From Saprospira grandis str. Lewin (GTDB lineage Bacteria; Bacteroidota; Bacteroidia; Chitinophagales; Saprospiraceae): 64,000 nt of DNA. The stretch spans positions 496,001-560,000 of the forward strand of contig NC_016940.1 of assembly GCF_000250635.1 (NCBI RefSeq), in the 5' to 3' direction. The position numbers and the translations under genes are program-made. The notes beneath the pieces were generated by a model that was not told the origin of the DNA, did not search any database, and was given only the letters and a program-made list of their open reading frames with translations. Of the stretch, positions 50,513 through 58,807 are shown piece after piece. Positions within the stretch are counted from its first letter, which is position 1. Every line of letters starts with the position of its first letter.

Positions 50513-51334
50513 CTAATAATAATTCCAATAGCGTTTATTGGGATTATGCAAATACTTAAAGGCTCTATATCGGAGGCCTAGGCTTAGCTTCAGGCTGCTC
50601 CAGTCTACCCTTTGCAAAAAGAGTTCGTCTAGCTCGAAGAGCGGGGGACTTAGGGCTTGTTGTTGGCGATCTAGGGCAAAGAGTTGTCGGCGGCGGCTAC
50701 CTTCTCGGCCAGAGCGGCCCCTGAAGTAGGCAAAATCGCTAAAGAGGGTCCATCTTTTATTGAGGCGATATTGCAGGCTAGCGCCTAGTTCTATGGCTCC
50801 GCCCACGGCTGGCGAAAAGCTCCAGCTATAGCGGTCCAATTGTTCGTTTGCGTTGAGTATTCCTCTTTGGGCGTTCCAGCCCCAAAGGACAAAAGCCCCA
50901 GCATTTAGGCGGAGTTGAAACTGCAGGCAGTGGCCGCCTTGAAAGCTCAGGCCGGGCATAAAATAAAGGTTGGACCAATCTTGCGCTTTTGCTTCTAATA
51001 GGTTATACTGTTTTTTCCAGTTTTCATTTTGCTGGCCCAACTGCATATAGCCAACTTGCAACTGAGGGATCCAGAGGGGGTGTTGGCTAGAGCGGAACTG
51101 TATTCTAGCTTCGGTAAAAACGCCATAGTTAGCCCCATCGGCAGCCTCTGCTTGGTCCTTGAGTTGGGCAAAAGGGCCAATAGCCCAGACGGCCCCGGCA
51201 GAGAGTGAGTACTCTGCTTTGAGCTGGAGCTTATAGCTTTTAGGGCCAATATTAAAGCGTTTAAACTGAGCAAATAAGGGCCTGTTAATCAAGGAAAAGG
51301 AAGCGATAAAAACAAGAAAACTCCATTTGAGCAT
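50513..51334 (-). CDS. Outer-membrane beta-barrel protein (putative)
   Basis: The 273-residue protein has a signal peptide (MLKWSFLVFIASFSLINRPLFAQ) and a mature part of alternating hydrophobic/polar strands with Gly and aromatic residues (YKLQLKAEYSLSAGAVWAIGPFAQL, CLQFQLRLNAGAFVLWGWNA, KLSLGLRYRAFKYL). These suggest an eight- to ten-stranded barrel of the OmpW/PorT-like sort. It ends NKRYWNYY with terminal aromatic residues. The ATG at 51334 replaces an upstream TTG. Function unknown. Confidence 0.72.
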   Translation of the reverse strand: MLKWSFLVFIASFSLINRPLFAQFKRFNIGPKSYKLQLKAEYSLSAGAVWAIGPFAQLKDQAEAADGANYGVFTEARIQFRSSQHPLWIPQLQVGYMQLGQQNENWKKQYNLLEAKAQDWSNLYFMPGLSFQGGHCLQFQLRLNAGAFVLWGWNAQRGILNANEQLDRYSWSFSPAVGGAIELGASLQYRLNKRWTLFSDFAYFRGRSGREGSRRRQLFALDRQQQALSPPLFELDELFLQRVDWSSLKLSLGLRYRAFKYLHNPNKRYWNYY

Positions 51335-51472
51335 AAGGCTAAATTTGTATACCAAAAAAATAGGAAAGTACTAGTAAAACTAGGACTTTTGCGGGGGGAA
51401 ATACCCTGAGATAAGTTATAAAAAATAGCATAAAATAGCTATCTTGCAGACCGCTTAGAATTAAGGTTTCGG

Positions 51473-51808
51473 AGGCGGCGCAGCCGCCTGGCCTAGCGAT
51501 GTGCAGCAGTGGCCCGCAGGGCCAGACCGAGGCGCTTTGCGCCGAAGGGCCGAGCGAATAGCGAGCTGCGGAACGTAGCGCCGAGGAGCGAAGCGAGGCG
51601 GAGGCCCCAAAACAGCAGCGAGCTGCGGAACGACAACAAGGTCTTTAGACCGCAGTTCGACGACTGAAAGGAGTAACCGCCGACAAGCGAAGCGAGGCGG
51701 AGGCCCCAAAAAGGCAGCGAGCTGCAGAACGACAACAAGGTCTTTAGACCGCAGTTCGACGACTGAAAGGAGTAACCGCCGCTACCATATATTTAGCGGT
51801 GGCCCCAA
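51473..51808 (+). repeat. GC-rich mosaic repeat, copy 20, with internal tandem duplication
   Basis: A standard mosaic copy (GGAGGCGGCGCAGCCGCC, GATGTGCAGCAGTGG, GGGCCGAGCGAATAGCGAG, GAGGCCCCAAAA) occupies the first 140 bp. It is followed by two related blocks beginning GCAGCGAGCTGC at 51615 and 51714, a period of about 99 bp, each with ACAACAAGGTCTTTAGACCG and CAGTTCGACGACTGAAAGGA. The last ends GGTGGCCCCAAAAG just before gyrA. It fills most of the 500 bp between the barrel gene and gyrA. Confidence 0.85.
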
Positions 51809-51850
51809 AAGAAATAAAAAAATTAGTCTCAAAAGAGCGTTTTAGATATT

Positions 51851-54427
51851 ATGAATCCAGAACAGAAAATTGTCCCTATTAACATTACAGACGAGATGAA
51901 GTCGGCTTATATTGACTACTCTATGTCTGTAATTATTTCGAGAGCCCTGCCTGATGTGCGCGATGGTCTCAAGCCAGTTCATCGCCGTGTGTTGTATGGT
52001 ATGCATGAATTGGGTTTGGTACATAACAAAGCCCATAAGAAATCTGCCCGTATTGTGGGGGAGGTTTTGGGTAAGTACCACCCACATGGCGATAGCTCGG
52101 TATATGATACCATGGTGCGTATGGCCCAAGATTGGTCTTTGCGTTACACTTTGGTAGATGGCCAAGGAAACTTTGGTTCTGTAGATGGCGACAGCCCTGC
52201 GGCTATGCGTTATACGGAGGCCCGTTTGGCTAAAATCAGTGCGGAGATGTTGGCGGATATTGAAAAAGAAACCGTTGATTATCAGTACAACTTTGATGAC
52301 ACCTTGCAAGAGCCTACCGTTTTGCCCACCCGTATTCCCAACTTGTTGGTGAATGGGGCTTCAGGGATTGCTGTGGGGATGGCGACGAATATGTTGCCTC
52401 ATAACCTGACAGAGGTTTGCGAGGGCATTATTGCTTATTTGCACAACAAAGAAATTGATGTCGAGGGCTTGATGCAATACATCAAGGGCCCCGATTTTCC
52501 TACAGGCGGTACTATATATGGTACGCAGGGGGTACGTCAGGCCTTTGAAACGGGCCGTGGACGTATTACTTTGCGAGGCAAGGCCGAAGTAGAGGAAGTG
52601 AATGGTCGCACAGCGATTATTGTGCGGGAAATCCCTTATCAGGTCAATAAGGCCAACCTCATTCAGAAGATTGCGGAACTGGTCAATATGAAAAAGATTG
52701 AGGGTATTACGGACATCCGCGATGAGTCGGACCGCAAGGGGATGCGCATTGTGATTATTTTGCGCAGAGATGCCAATGCTCAGGTAGTCTTGAGTAAGCT
52801 CTATAAATACTCGGCTCTACAAAGCTTTTTTGGGGTGAACAACATCTGTTTGGTTGATGGTCGCCCTCGTTTGTTGAGTTTGAAAGAATTGATTGTGGAA
52901 TTTGTGAAGTTCCGCATGCAGGTCATTGAGCGCCGCAGTTTATTTGACCTTAAGAAGAATGAAGCCCGGGCGCATATCTTGATTGGTTTGTTGGCGGCTT
53001 TGGACCGTTTGGATGAGGTGATTGCTTTGATTAGAGCCTCTAAGAATGGGGAAGAGGCCCGAGAAGCCTTAATGAACTTTGACTTTTCGCCTAAGGGAGA
53101 TGCTTTGGATAGCTTCTTGGCTGAATTTCCTTTGGAAGGGGGCAAACTATCTGAGAAGCAGGCCAAGGCTATCTTGGATATGCGTTTGCAGCGCCTTACG
53201 GGCTTGGAAAGAGACCGTTTGCAGGAGGAGTTTAAGGGCATCATGGCCGAAATTGAGGACCTTAAAGACATTTTGGCTCGTGCTGAGCGTCGAGAAAGCA
53301 TCATTGAAGAAGAACTACAGGAAGTGGTGGCCAAATATGGCGATGAGCGCTTGACGGACATCACCCATGCTGCTGGAGAAATCTCTATTGAAGATATGAT
53401 TAAGAATGAGCGAGTGGTAGTGACCATTTCTCATTTGGGTTATATCAAGCGCACGGCAAGTAGCGAATACCAGACCCAAAGCCGAGGCGGTAGAGGATCT
53501 AAGGCGGCGGCTACTCGTGATAAGGACTTTATGGAGCATTTGTTTGTCTCGAACACCCATGACTACTTATTGCTCTTTACGCAAAAAGGGCGTTGTCATT
53601 GGAAGCGGGTCTATGAGATTCCAGAAGGGGGCAAAAGCACCAAAGGAAGAGCCATTCAGAACTTTGTGGAGCTGCCAGAAGATGATAAGGTAAAGGCTTA
53701 TATTGTCTTGAAAGATCTTAAGGATGATGAATTCTTGGATAGCCACTTCTTGACCTTTGCCACCCGCAAGGGCTTGGTGAAGAAAACGCCTTTGCGGGCC
53801 TATTCTCGTCCACGTTCGGCCGGGATCAATGCCATTACCTTTAAGGAAGGCGATGAGCTGCTAGAAGTAAAATTGACCAATGGTAAGTCAGAAATTATGT
53901 TGGCGGCCAGCAATGGTAAGGCGATTCGCTTCTCGGAAGAAGATGTGCGTTCTATGGGCCGTATGGCTGCGGGCGTAAAAGGCATGAGAATGGAAGAAGG
54001 GGTCGAGCTCATTGGCATGATTACCTTTGCCGAAGGCGAAGAGGAGAAAAAGATTGCCAACATCTCTGAAAATGGATTGGGTAAATGTACTGAACTAGAA
54101 GAGTACCGCATCCAAAGCCGTGGAGGTAAGGGAATCAAGACCATGCAATTGACCGAGAAAACGGGTAAACTGATTGCCATTAAGGCCGTTACGGACCGAG
54201 ATGACTTGATGATTATCAACAAATCGGGCTTGACCATTCGCTTTACGGTAGAGCAACTGCCAATCAATGGGCGCTCTACGCAGGGCGTTAAACTCATCAA
54301 CCTCAAAGGTGGCGATGCCATTGCCGATGTGGCCCTAATTAAGGATGCCGACCGCGGAGAAGAGGAAGATATGGTAGAAGAAGGCGAGGCAAGCAGCGAT
54401 GAAGCTGCAGCTCCTACAGAAGAGTAG
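51851..54427 (+). CDS. gyrA: DNA gyrase subunit A
   Basis: GyrA is the breakage-reunion subunit of type IIA topoisomerase and with GyrB introduces negative supercoils. The 858-residue protein has the winged-helix/tower domain with catalytic Tyr121 ([10 protein letters not shown]) and the quinolone region [10 protein letters not shown] (77-86), with Ser82 and Asp86, the residues common in susceptible strains. It reads [14 protein letters not shown], GyrA-like rather than ParC-like. A C-terminal pinwheel with the GyrA-box form QSRGGRG (about 541) and a second QSRGGKG follows, and then an acidic tail ([17 protein letters not shown]). Intact. No gyrB is nearby, as usual in this phylum. Confidence 0.97.
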   Translation: MNPEQKIVPINITDEMKSAYIDYSMSVIISRALPDVRDGLKPVHRRVLYGMHELGLVHNKAHKKSARIVGEVLGKYHPHGDSSVYDTMVRMAQDWSLRYTLVDGQGNFGSVDGDSPAAMRYTEARLAKISAEMLADIEKETVDYQYNFDDTLQEPTVLPTRIPNLLVNGASGIAVGMATNMLPHNLTEVCEGIIAYLHNKEIDVEGLMQYIKGPDFPTGGTIYGTQGVRQAFETGRGRITLRGKAEVEEVNGRTAIIVREIPYQVNKANLIQKIAELVNMKKIEGITDIRDESDRKGMRIVIILRRDANAQVVLSKLYKYSALQSFFGVNNICLVDGRPRLLSLKELIVEFVKFRMQVIERRSLFDLKKNEARAHILIGLLAALDRLDEVIALIRASKNGEEAREALMNFDFSPKGDALDSFLAEFPLEGGKLSEKQAKAILDMRLQRLTGLERDRLQEEFKGIMAEIEDLKDILARAERRESIIEEELQEVVAKYGDERLTDITHAAGEISIEDMIKNERVVVTISHLGYIKRTASSEYQTQSRGGRGSKAAATRDKDFMEHLFVSNTHDYLLLFTQKGRCHWKRVYEIPEGGKSTKGRAIQNFVELPEDDKVKAYIVLKDLKDDEFLDSHFLTFATRKGLVKKTPLRAYSRPRSAGINAITFKEGDELLEVKLTNGKSEIMLAASNGKAIRFSEEDVRSMGRMAAGVKGMRMEEGVELIGMITFAEGEEEKKIANISENGLGKCTELEEYRIQSRGGKGIKTMQLTEKTGKLIAIKAVTDRDDLMIINKSGLTIRFTVEQLPINGRSTQGVKLINLKGGDAIADVALIKDADRGEEEDMVEEGEASSDEAAAPTEE

Positions 54428-54452
54428 GATGCCTTTGATGGATAAATTATCT

Positions 54453-54486
54453 AGCGAGTCTCTAAAAGGGGCTCGCTTTTTTTTTA
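54453..54486 (+). terminator. Terminator of gyrA
   Basis: AGCGAG (54453-54458) pairs with CTCGCT (54472-54477), then a run of T residues. Confidence 0.82.
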
Positions 54487-54510
54487 GGGTTGATTATCTT
54501 TAAGGCAAAA

Positions 54511-55575
54511 ATGGGCTACGGCATTTTCAAGTATTTATTTTGGCCCCTGGGCCTAATTTACGGTAGCATAGTAGAACTCATTAAATGGGGCTATCGGCAG
54601 GGCATCTGGGAACGTCGGCGATTTGAGCGGGCAAGCTTGGTGGTGGGCAACCTCTCTATGGGCGGCACCGGAAAGAGTCCGCATGTAGAATATATTCTAC
54701 GGCAAATGGGCAGCTACCATCATTTGGCTGTACTGAGTCGAGGCTATGGCCGAAAAAGCAAGGGGCTGCGTTGGTTGAGCTTAAACTCTAGCGCCGAAGA
54801 AGTAGGCGATGAACCTTTGCAAATTCATAAGAAGTTTCCTCAGATTCCTTTTGTGGTGGCCGAAAAGCGGACCGAAGGGATGCAGGCCATTTTGCAAAAA
54901 GCCCCTATTACCGAGCTCGTCATTTTAGATGATGCCATGCAACACTGGCCTCTAATGGCCGATGCCTACTTATTATTGACCACTTATGCCCAACCTTTTT
55001 TTAAGGATGCCCCTATTCCCGCTGGCCGCTTGCGAGAGTTTGCCTTTAATTATAAGCGGGCAAAAATTATTGTTGTTAGTAAGTGTCCGCCAGACTTGAA
55101 GGAAGAGGCTGCTCAGCAGTTTTTGAAACAACTGCAGCCCCTCCCCCATCAAAAGGTCTTTTTTTCTTATTTCCGTTATGGACAAACTTATTTGTTGGCA
55201 GCCCCCAATGAAAAACAAGACTTAGCGAGCTTTAAGGATGCCCCCATTTTATTATTGACGGGCATTGCCAAACCTGGCCCTTTGGTCCAATATCTAGAGC
55301 AGCAAGGACTAAACGTAAAACTAATGGCCTTTGGCGACCACCATTTGTATAGCGAAAAAGATTGGCGAAATATCCAGCAAAGCCTAAAACAACTTGGGCC
55401 TAAGGCGCGGCTGCTCACTACCGAAAAAGACAGCATCCGTTTGGCTAGCTGGGCCCAGCAACAGCCCATCTATGTTCTGCCTATTGAGGTAGAAATTGCC
55501 TTTGGGCAAGCCGCCGCTTTTCAGCGGGCTATTATTGAGGTGATTTATAAGAAAAAAGGCTATCCCTCTACCTAA
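54511..55575 (+). CDS. lpxK: Tetraacyldisaccharide 4'-kinase
   Basis: LpxK phosphorylates the 4' position of the lipid A disaccharide at the inner face of the cytoplasmic membrane, using ATP. The 354-residue protein has an N-terminal membrane-associating segment (KYLFWPLGLIYGSIVELIKWGY) and a P-loop GNLSMGGTGKSP (46-57). Further family features are LSRGYGRKSKGLRW, VILDDAMQHW (Asp-Asp catalytic pair) and the C-terminal LLTTEKDSIRL. The longer frame from a TTG at 54490 was rejected, as the ATG at 54511 gives the usual N-terminus. It follows gyrA by a terminator, so it needs its own promoter, which I could not see. Confidence 0.95.
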   Translation: MGYGIFKYLFWPLGLIYGSIVELIKWGYRQGIWERRRFERASLVVGNLSMGGTGKSPHVEYILRQMGSYHHLAVLSRGYGRKSKGLRWLSLNSSAEEVGDEPLQIHKKFPQIPFVVAEKRTEGMQAILQKAPITELVILDDAMQHWPLMADAYLLLTTYAQPFFKDAPIPAGRLREFAFNYKRAKIIVVSKCPPDLKEEAAQQFLKQLQPLPHQKVFFSYFRYGQTYLLAAPNEKQDLASFKDAPILLLTGIAKPGPLVQYLEQQGLNVKLMAFGDHHLYSEKDWRNIQQSLKQLGPKARLLTTEKDSIRLASWAQQQPIYVLPIEVEIAFGQAAAFQRAIIEVIYKKKGYPST

Positions 55576-55745
55576 AAAGCTAAACCTAAAATACTTCTTG
55601 ACCAAATAAGCACTGATCTGCGTTTTTAAAAACAAACCCCATAAAAAATCTGCTGACTACCTCTACGCTCAAATCTCTCCTTCAGGAAAATTTTAGGCTT
55701 AATTTGGCCCCTTTCTTGAAAAGTTCCTCAAAAAGTAATTTTAAT

Positions 55746-56384
55746 ATGAGAATAATGACTTACCGCTGCCTCTTTGTCCTCCTCTTCTCTTGCCTAAGCC
55801 TCTCCTCTTTTGCCCAATTAGATGATGAGGTCTATGATAAGGAGGAAGACCGAAAACCGCTGCGAAATAATCGCCCCGGCGACCTCAATGGCGAAAAACA
55901 AAATCCTCTAAAAGGCTTTTTTATTGGTAGCTCTGCTGGCCTCGACCTCTGGAATTCTCTTTTCCGTATCGATTTTAGCCCCCATCTCGGCTATCGCATC
56001 AGCAGTTTTGCCCACCTTGGCCTAGGTATCAATTATACCTATATGTATGAAATGACGAGCCAGGCAAATATCCACCTCATCGGCCCCAAGGCCTTTCTCC
56101 GTATCCGCCCCCTACCCCAATATTGGGAGAGCTTCTACCTGCATGGCGAGCTAGAACAACTCTATGTCCGCGAAAGTAATCCCAATTATACCGGCGGCCC
56201 TAATTCGCCCAAATACTTCCAAGATATTCAGCCCCGAGCCAATATCGGCTTTGGCTATACCAGCAATTTTGATAATGGCCTAGGCATTTTTAGTGAGTTC
56301 CTTTTCGATATCTATTATCTCCGCAGCGGTACCACTTATGTCAATCCCGTTACCTATCGTGCTGGCTTGCATTATGGTTTTTAG
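55746..56384 (+). CDS. Outer-membrane beta-barrel protein (putative)
   Basis: The 212-residue protein has a signal peptide (MRIMTYRCLFVLLFSCLSLSSFAQ), a polar, acidic segment (about 25-55, DDEVYDKEEDRKPLRNNRPGD), and then a beta-strand domain with alternating aromatic and Gly residues (GFFIGSSAGLDLW, HLGLGINYTYMYEM, ANIGFGYTSNFDNGLGIFSEFLF), ending in a terminal Phe (GLHYGF), as outer-membrane barrels do. Small barrel of unknown function, in the OmpW/porin-like group by look only. Confidence 0.72.
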   Translation: MRIMTYRCLFVLLFSCLSLSSFAQLDDEVYDKEEDRKPLRNNRPGDLNGEKQNPLKGFFIGSSAGLDLWNSLFRIDFSPHLGYRISSFAHLGLGINYTYMYEMTSQANIHLIGPKAFLRIRPLPQYWESFYLHGELEQLYVRESNPNYTGGPNSPKYFQDIQPRANIGFGYTSNFDNGLGIFSEFLFDIYYLRSGTTYVNPVTYRAGLHYGF

Positions 56385-56525
56385 GGGCCTCCGCTGCGGC
56401 TTCGCCTTGCGGCGCTACGTTGCGGGGCTCGCAAGCCTGCTCGGCCCTGCGGCCTAAAGGCCTTGGTCTGCGGCTGCGCCGCCCCCCTTCACATCGCTAG
56501 GCCTTGGGCGGGCTGCGCCCGCCCC
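56383..56525 (-). repeat. GC-rich mosaic intergenic repeat, copy 21
   Basis: Minus-oriented copy whose TTTGGGGCC-type end overlaps the stop of the barrel gene. It keeps GGCCTAAAGGCC and GGGCGGGCTGCGCCCGCCC stems. Confidence 0.87.
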
Positions 56526-56660
56526 TGGGCCGATCCCCCTTAGCCCCACCCTATTTTGCCCCCAACTTCTTAAAAAGAATTTAAATAGGAACCAAAAGAC
56601 CCATCTCTTCATTTTTTAGCTTAGATTAAACTATCTTATAGCTGAAATCATCAATTAGAC

Positions 56661-57437
56661 ATGATGGATCCCAACTCAATTTATAAAGCATACAAATTCG
56701 CCAAAAAAATGTCGAACAACAATGGTAAAGACCGGGCTCAAAAAGCCGAAAGAACTATTCGTGCACACGTTATGTGGTCTATGGGTGCCGGTTTTATCCC
56801 CTTCCCCGTTGCTGACTTTCTAGCCGTTGCCGCCGTGCAACTCGATATGATCCGCTCGATCAGCAACATCTATGAAGTAGATTTTAAAGAAACTGAAGGC
56901 AAAGCCCTCATTACCTCAATTACCGGCTCTGGCCTCTCTAAAGTAGGCGCAAATGCCCTCATTAAACTGATTCCAGGCGTAGGCTCCGCCCTAGGTGGCG
57001 CTTCTATGTCTGTTATGTCAGCCGCCTCAACCTATGCCCTGGGCCAGGTCTTCAAACAACACTTTGAAAGTGGCGGAAACCTCATGGACTTTGATAGCGA
57101 CCGCTTTAAACGCTACTATAATGAGCAGTTTGAAAAAGGTAAAAAAGTAGCCGAGGATATCCGCAAAGAAGAAAAGACCAAAGAAGAAACCCCCAAAGCA
57201 GAAGAAGCCGCCAAGGAAGAATCTGTAGAGGAAAAAGCCCGCACCGTAGAAGTAGAAGTGGAGCTAGAAGCAGAAAAAGAAACCCCCAAAACAACAGAAG
57301 CCCCCGCCAATGATGGCAATGAGCTGATTGTCAAAAAACTCAAAGAACTAGCCGAGCTCAAAGAAATGGGCGTGATCGATGAAAATGAGTTTAGAGAAAT
57401 GAAGGGCCGCCTCATCCAAAATTTCTACAAAGGATAA
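56661..57437 (+). CDS. DUF697 (YcjF-like) protein with C-terminal SHOCT domain
   Basis: The 258-residue protein opens with a helical membrane-associating region typical of DUF697: HVMWSMGAGFIPFPVADFLAVAAVQLDMI and KLIPGVGSALGGASMSVMSAASTYALGQVF (about 35-135). A long Lys/Glu-rich linker (about 150-215) separates it from a C-terminal SHOCT helix pair (VKKLKELAELKEMGVIDENEFREMKGRLI). SHOCT mediates short-chain protein contacts or oligomerisation. DUF697 proteins often sit with dynamin-like GTPases, but none is nearby. It is followed by hairpins that end the transcript before the DUF58 gene. Confidence 0.82.
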   Translation: MMDPNSIYKAYKFAKKMSNNNGKDRAQKAERTIRAHVMWSMGAGFIPFPVADFLAVAAVQLDMIRSISNIYEVDFKETEGKALITSITGSGLSKVGANALIKLIPGVGSALGGASMSVMSAASTYALGQVFKQHFESGGNLMDFDSDRFKRYYNEQFEKGKKVAEDIRKEEKTKEETPKAEEAAKEESVEEKARTVEVEVELEAEKETPKTTEAPANDGNELIVKKLKELAELKEMGVIDENEFREMKGRLIQNFYKG

Positions 57438-57467
57438 GACTTGCTTTGTTAAAATACTCAAAAAGTG

Positions 57468-57502
57468 ACGGCCCTCGACTATCTTTTTAGTTTGAGGGCC
57501 GT
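57468..57502 (+). terminator. Hairpin after the DUF697 gene
   Basis: ACGGCCCTC (57468-57476) pairs perfectly with GAGGGCCGT (57494-57502). The T run is weak, so it may not terminate alone. Confidence 0.65.
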
Positions 57503-57566
57503 TCTACTAAATGATGGCCCATCCATACAAGATAGATCAACGCCATCTCTTGAATAGTTTGATAGC

Positions 57567-57604
57567 GCCTTGTTTTCAAAAAGTGAAGACAAGGCTATTT
57601 TTTT
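57567..57604 (+). terminator. Second terminator after the DUF697 gene
   Basis: GCCTTGT (57567-57573) pairs with ACAAGGC (57589-57595), then a run of T residues. Confidence 0.75.
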
Positions 57605-57630
57605 CTATCCGCTATCCCGTTTCGCTTAAT

Positions 57631-57653
57631 CCACAAAACTTCTTAGTTTGTGG
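57631..57653. promoter_or_regulatory. Dyad upstream of the DUF58 gene (candidate operator)
   Basis: CCACAAA and TTTGTGG flank 9 bases; CT/AG pairs inside allow one bulged A. It lies 19 bp before the start codon, so it could bind a repressor or fold in the leader. Confidence 0.5.
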
Positions 57654-57671
57654 ACCAACCAAATTTTAATT

Positions 57672-58601
57672 ATGCCTTCTATTCTTGAACAATACGACCT
57701 CCGACAACATGGAAATCTGGACCTGCTGGCCCGACAAGTTGTGGAGGGCTTCATTATCGGCCTGCACAAATCGCCTTTTCATGGCTTTTCTGTAGAATTT
57801 GCCGAACATCGCATCTATAATCAAGGCGACTCGACCAAAAATATTGACTGGAAGGTCTATGCCCGAACCGACCGCCTCTATACCAAACAATTTGAAGAGG
57901 AAACCAATTTGCGCTGCCAAATTGTTCTCGATATTTCTTCTTCTATGTACTTTCCAGAAGCCCCAAAAGCCAGTAAAACGCCCCATCTGAATAAGTTGGC
58001 TTTTTCTGCCTTGGCCGCAGGCTCTTTGGTCCACCTGCTCCAAAAACAAAGAGATGCCTACGGACTTTCGGTCTTTGGAGAAGAGGTAGAACTACATACC
58101 CCCTGCAAATCGAGTAGCAAACACCGGCATTTGCTCTTTTCTTATATCGAGCAGTACCTCAGCCAAAAAAGTAGACAAAAAGGGACCAATGCGGCCCAAG
58201 CCCTGCATGAAATTGCCGAGCGCATCCACCGCCGCTCTTTGGTGGTCATCTTTAGCGATATGTTTGAAGATGGCGATAGCGAAGAACTGTTTTCGGCCCT
58301 GCAGCATTTAAAGTATAACAAACATGAAGTCATCCTTTTTCATGTGGTAGACAAGCGCTACGAATTGGACTTTGAGTTTGAGAACCGCCCCTATCAGTTT
58401 ATTGATATTGAAACAGGCGAAAAGCTCAAATTGCAGCCCAACCAACTCAAAGACTTTTATAAGCAGCAGGTCAAAAAGTATAAGGAAGCCCTTAAGCTAA
58501 AGTGTTTGCAATATAAAATTGACTTTGTAGAGGCAGACATTCAAGAAGACTTTAGACAGGTGCTGCTCCCCTATTTGGTAAAGCGCAGCAAAATGCGCTA
58601 A
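57672..58601 (+). CDS. DUF58 domain protein
   Basis: The 309-residue protein has a DUF58 core: the N-terminal region FHGFSVEFAEHRIYNQGDSTKNIDWKVYARTDRLYTKQFEEETNLR contains the family motif with IDW, and the vWA-like segment LDISSSMYFP has the metal-site Asp-x-Ser-x-Ser. DUF58 proteins usually accompany MoxR AAA+ ATPases; no MoxR is present here, which is unusual but not unknown. The family role is not established. The ATG at 57672 (MPSILEQYDL) is preferred to the TTG upstream at 57648. Confidence 0.88.
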   Translation: MPSILEQYDLRQHGNLDLLARQVVEGFIIGLHKSPFHGFSVEFAEHRIYNQGDSTKNIDWKVYARTDRLYTKQFEEETNLRCQIVLDISSSMYFPEAPKASKTPHLNKLAFSALAAGSLVHLLQKQRDAYGLSVFGEEVELHTPCKSSSKHRHLLFSYIEQYLSQKSRQKGTNAAQALHEIAERIHRRSLVVIFSDMFEDGDSEELFSALQHLKYNKHEVILFHVVDKRYELDFEFENRPYQFIDIETGEKLKLQPNQLKDFYKQQVKKYKEALKLKCLQYKIDFVEADIQEDFRQVLLPYLVKRSKMR

Positions 58602-58617
58602 AATTGGTCCTTCTGCG

Positions 58618-58771
58618 TCCTACAGGCGCGGAGCGCCGCGGCTGAGGGATGGAAAAGGGGGCGGCGAAGCCGCAGACCCAGCAAAATGAGCAAAGCGAAT
58701 TTTGCGCAGGGCCGAGCAGACCTGCGAGCCCTGACACAGCCCGACCCGAGCGAAGCGAGTGGGCAGCCCCA
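58618..58771 (+). repeat. GC-rich mosaic intergenic repeat, copy 22
   Basis: It carries AGGCGCGGAGCGCCG, GCGGCGAAGCCGC (58661-58673), the GAGGGATGGAAAAGGGGG module and the AGACCTGCGAGC variant. Its GGGCAGCCCCAAAA end is 36 bp before the PorE-like gene. Confidence 0.88.
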
Positions 58772-58807
58772 AAAGATTAGTCATCTTACCCTAAAAAATA
58801 ATCATCT

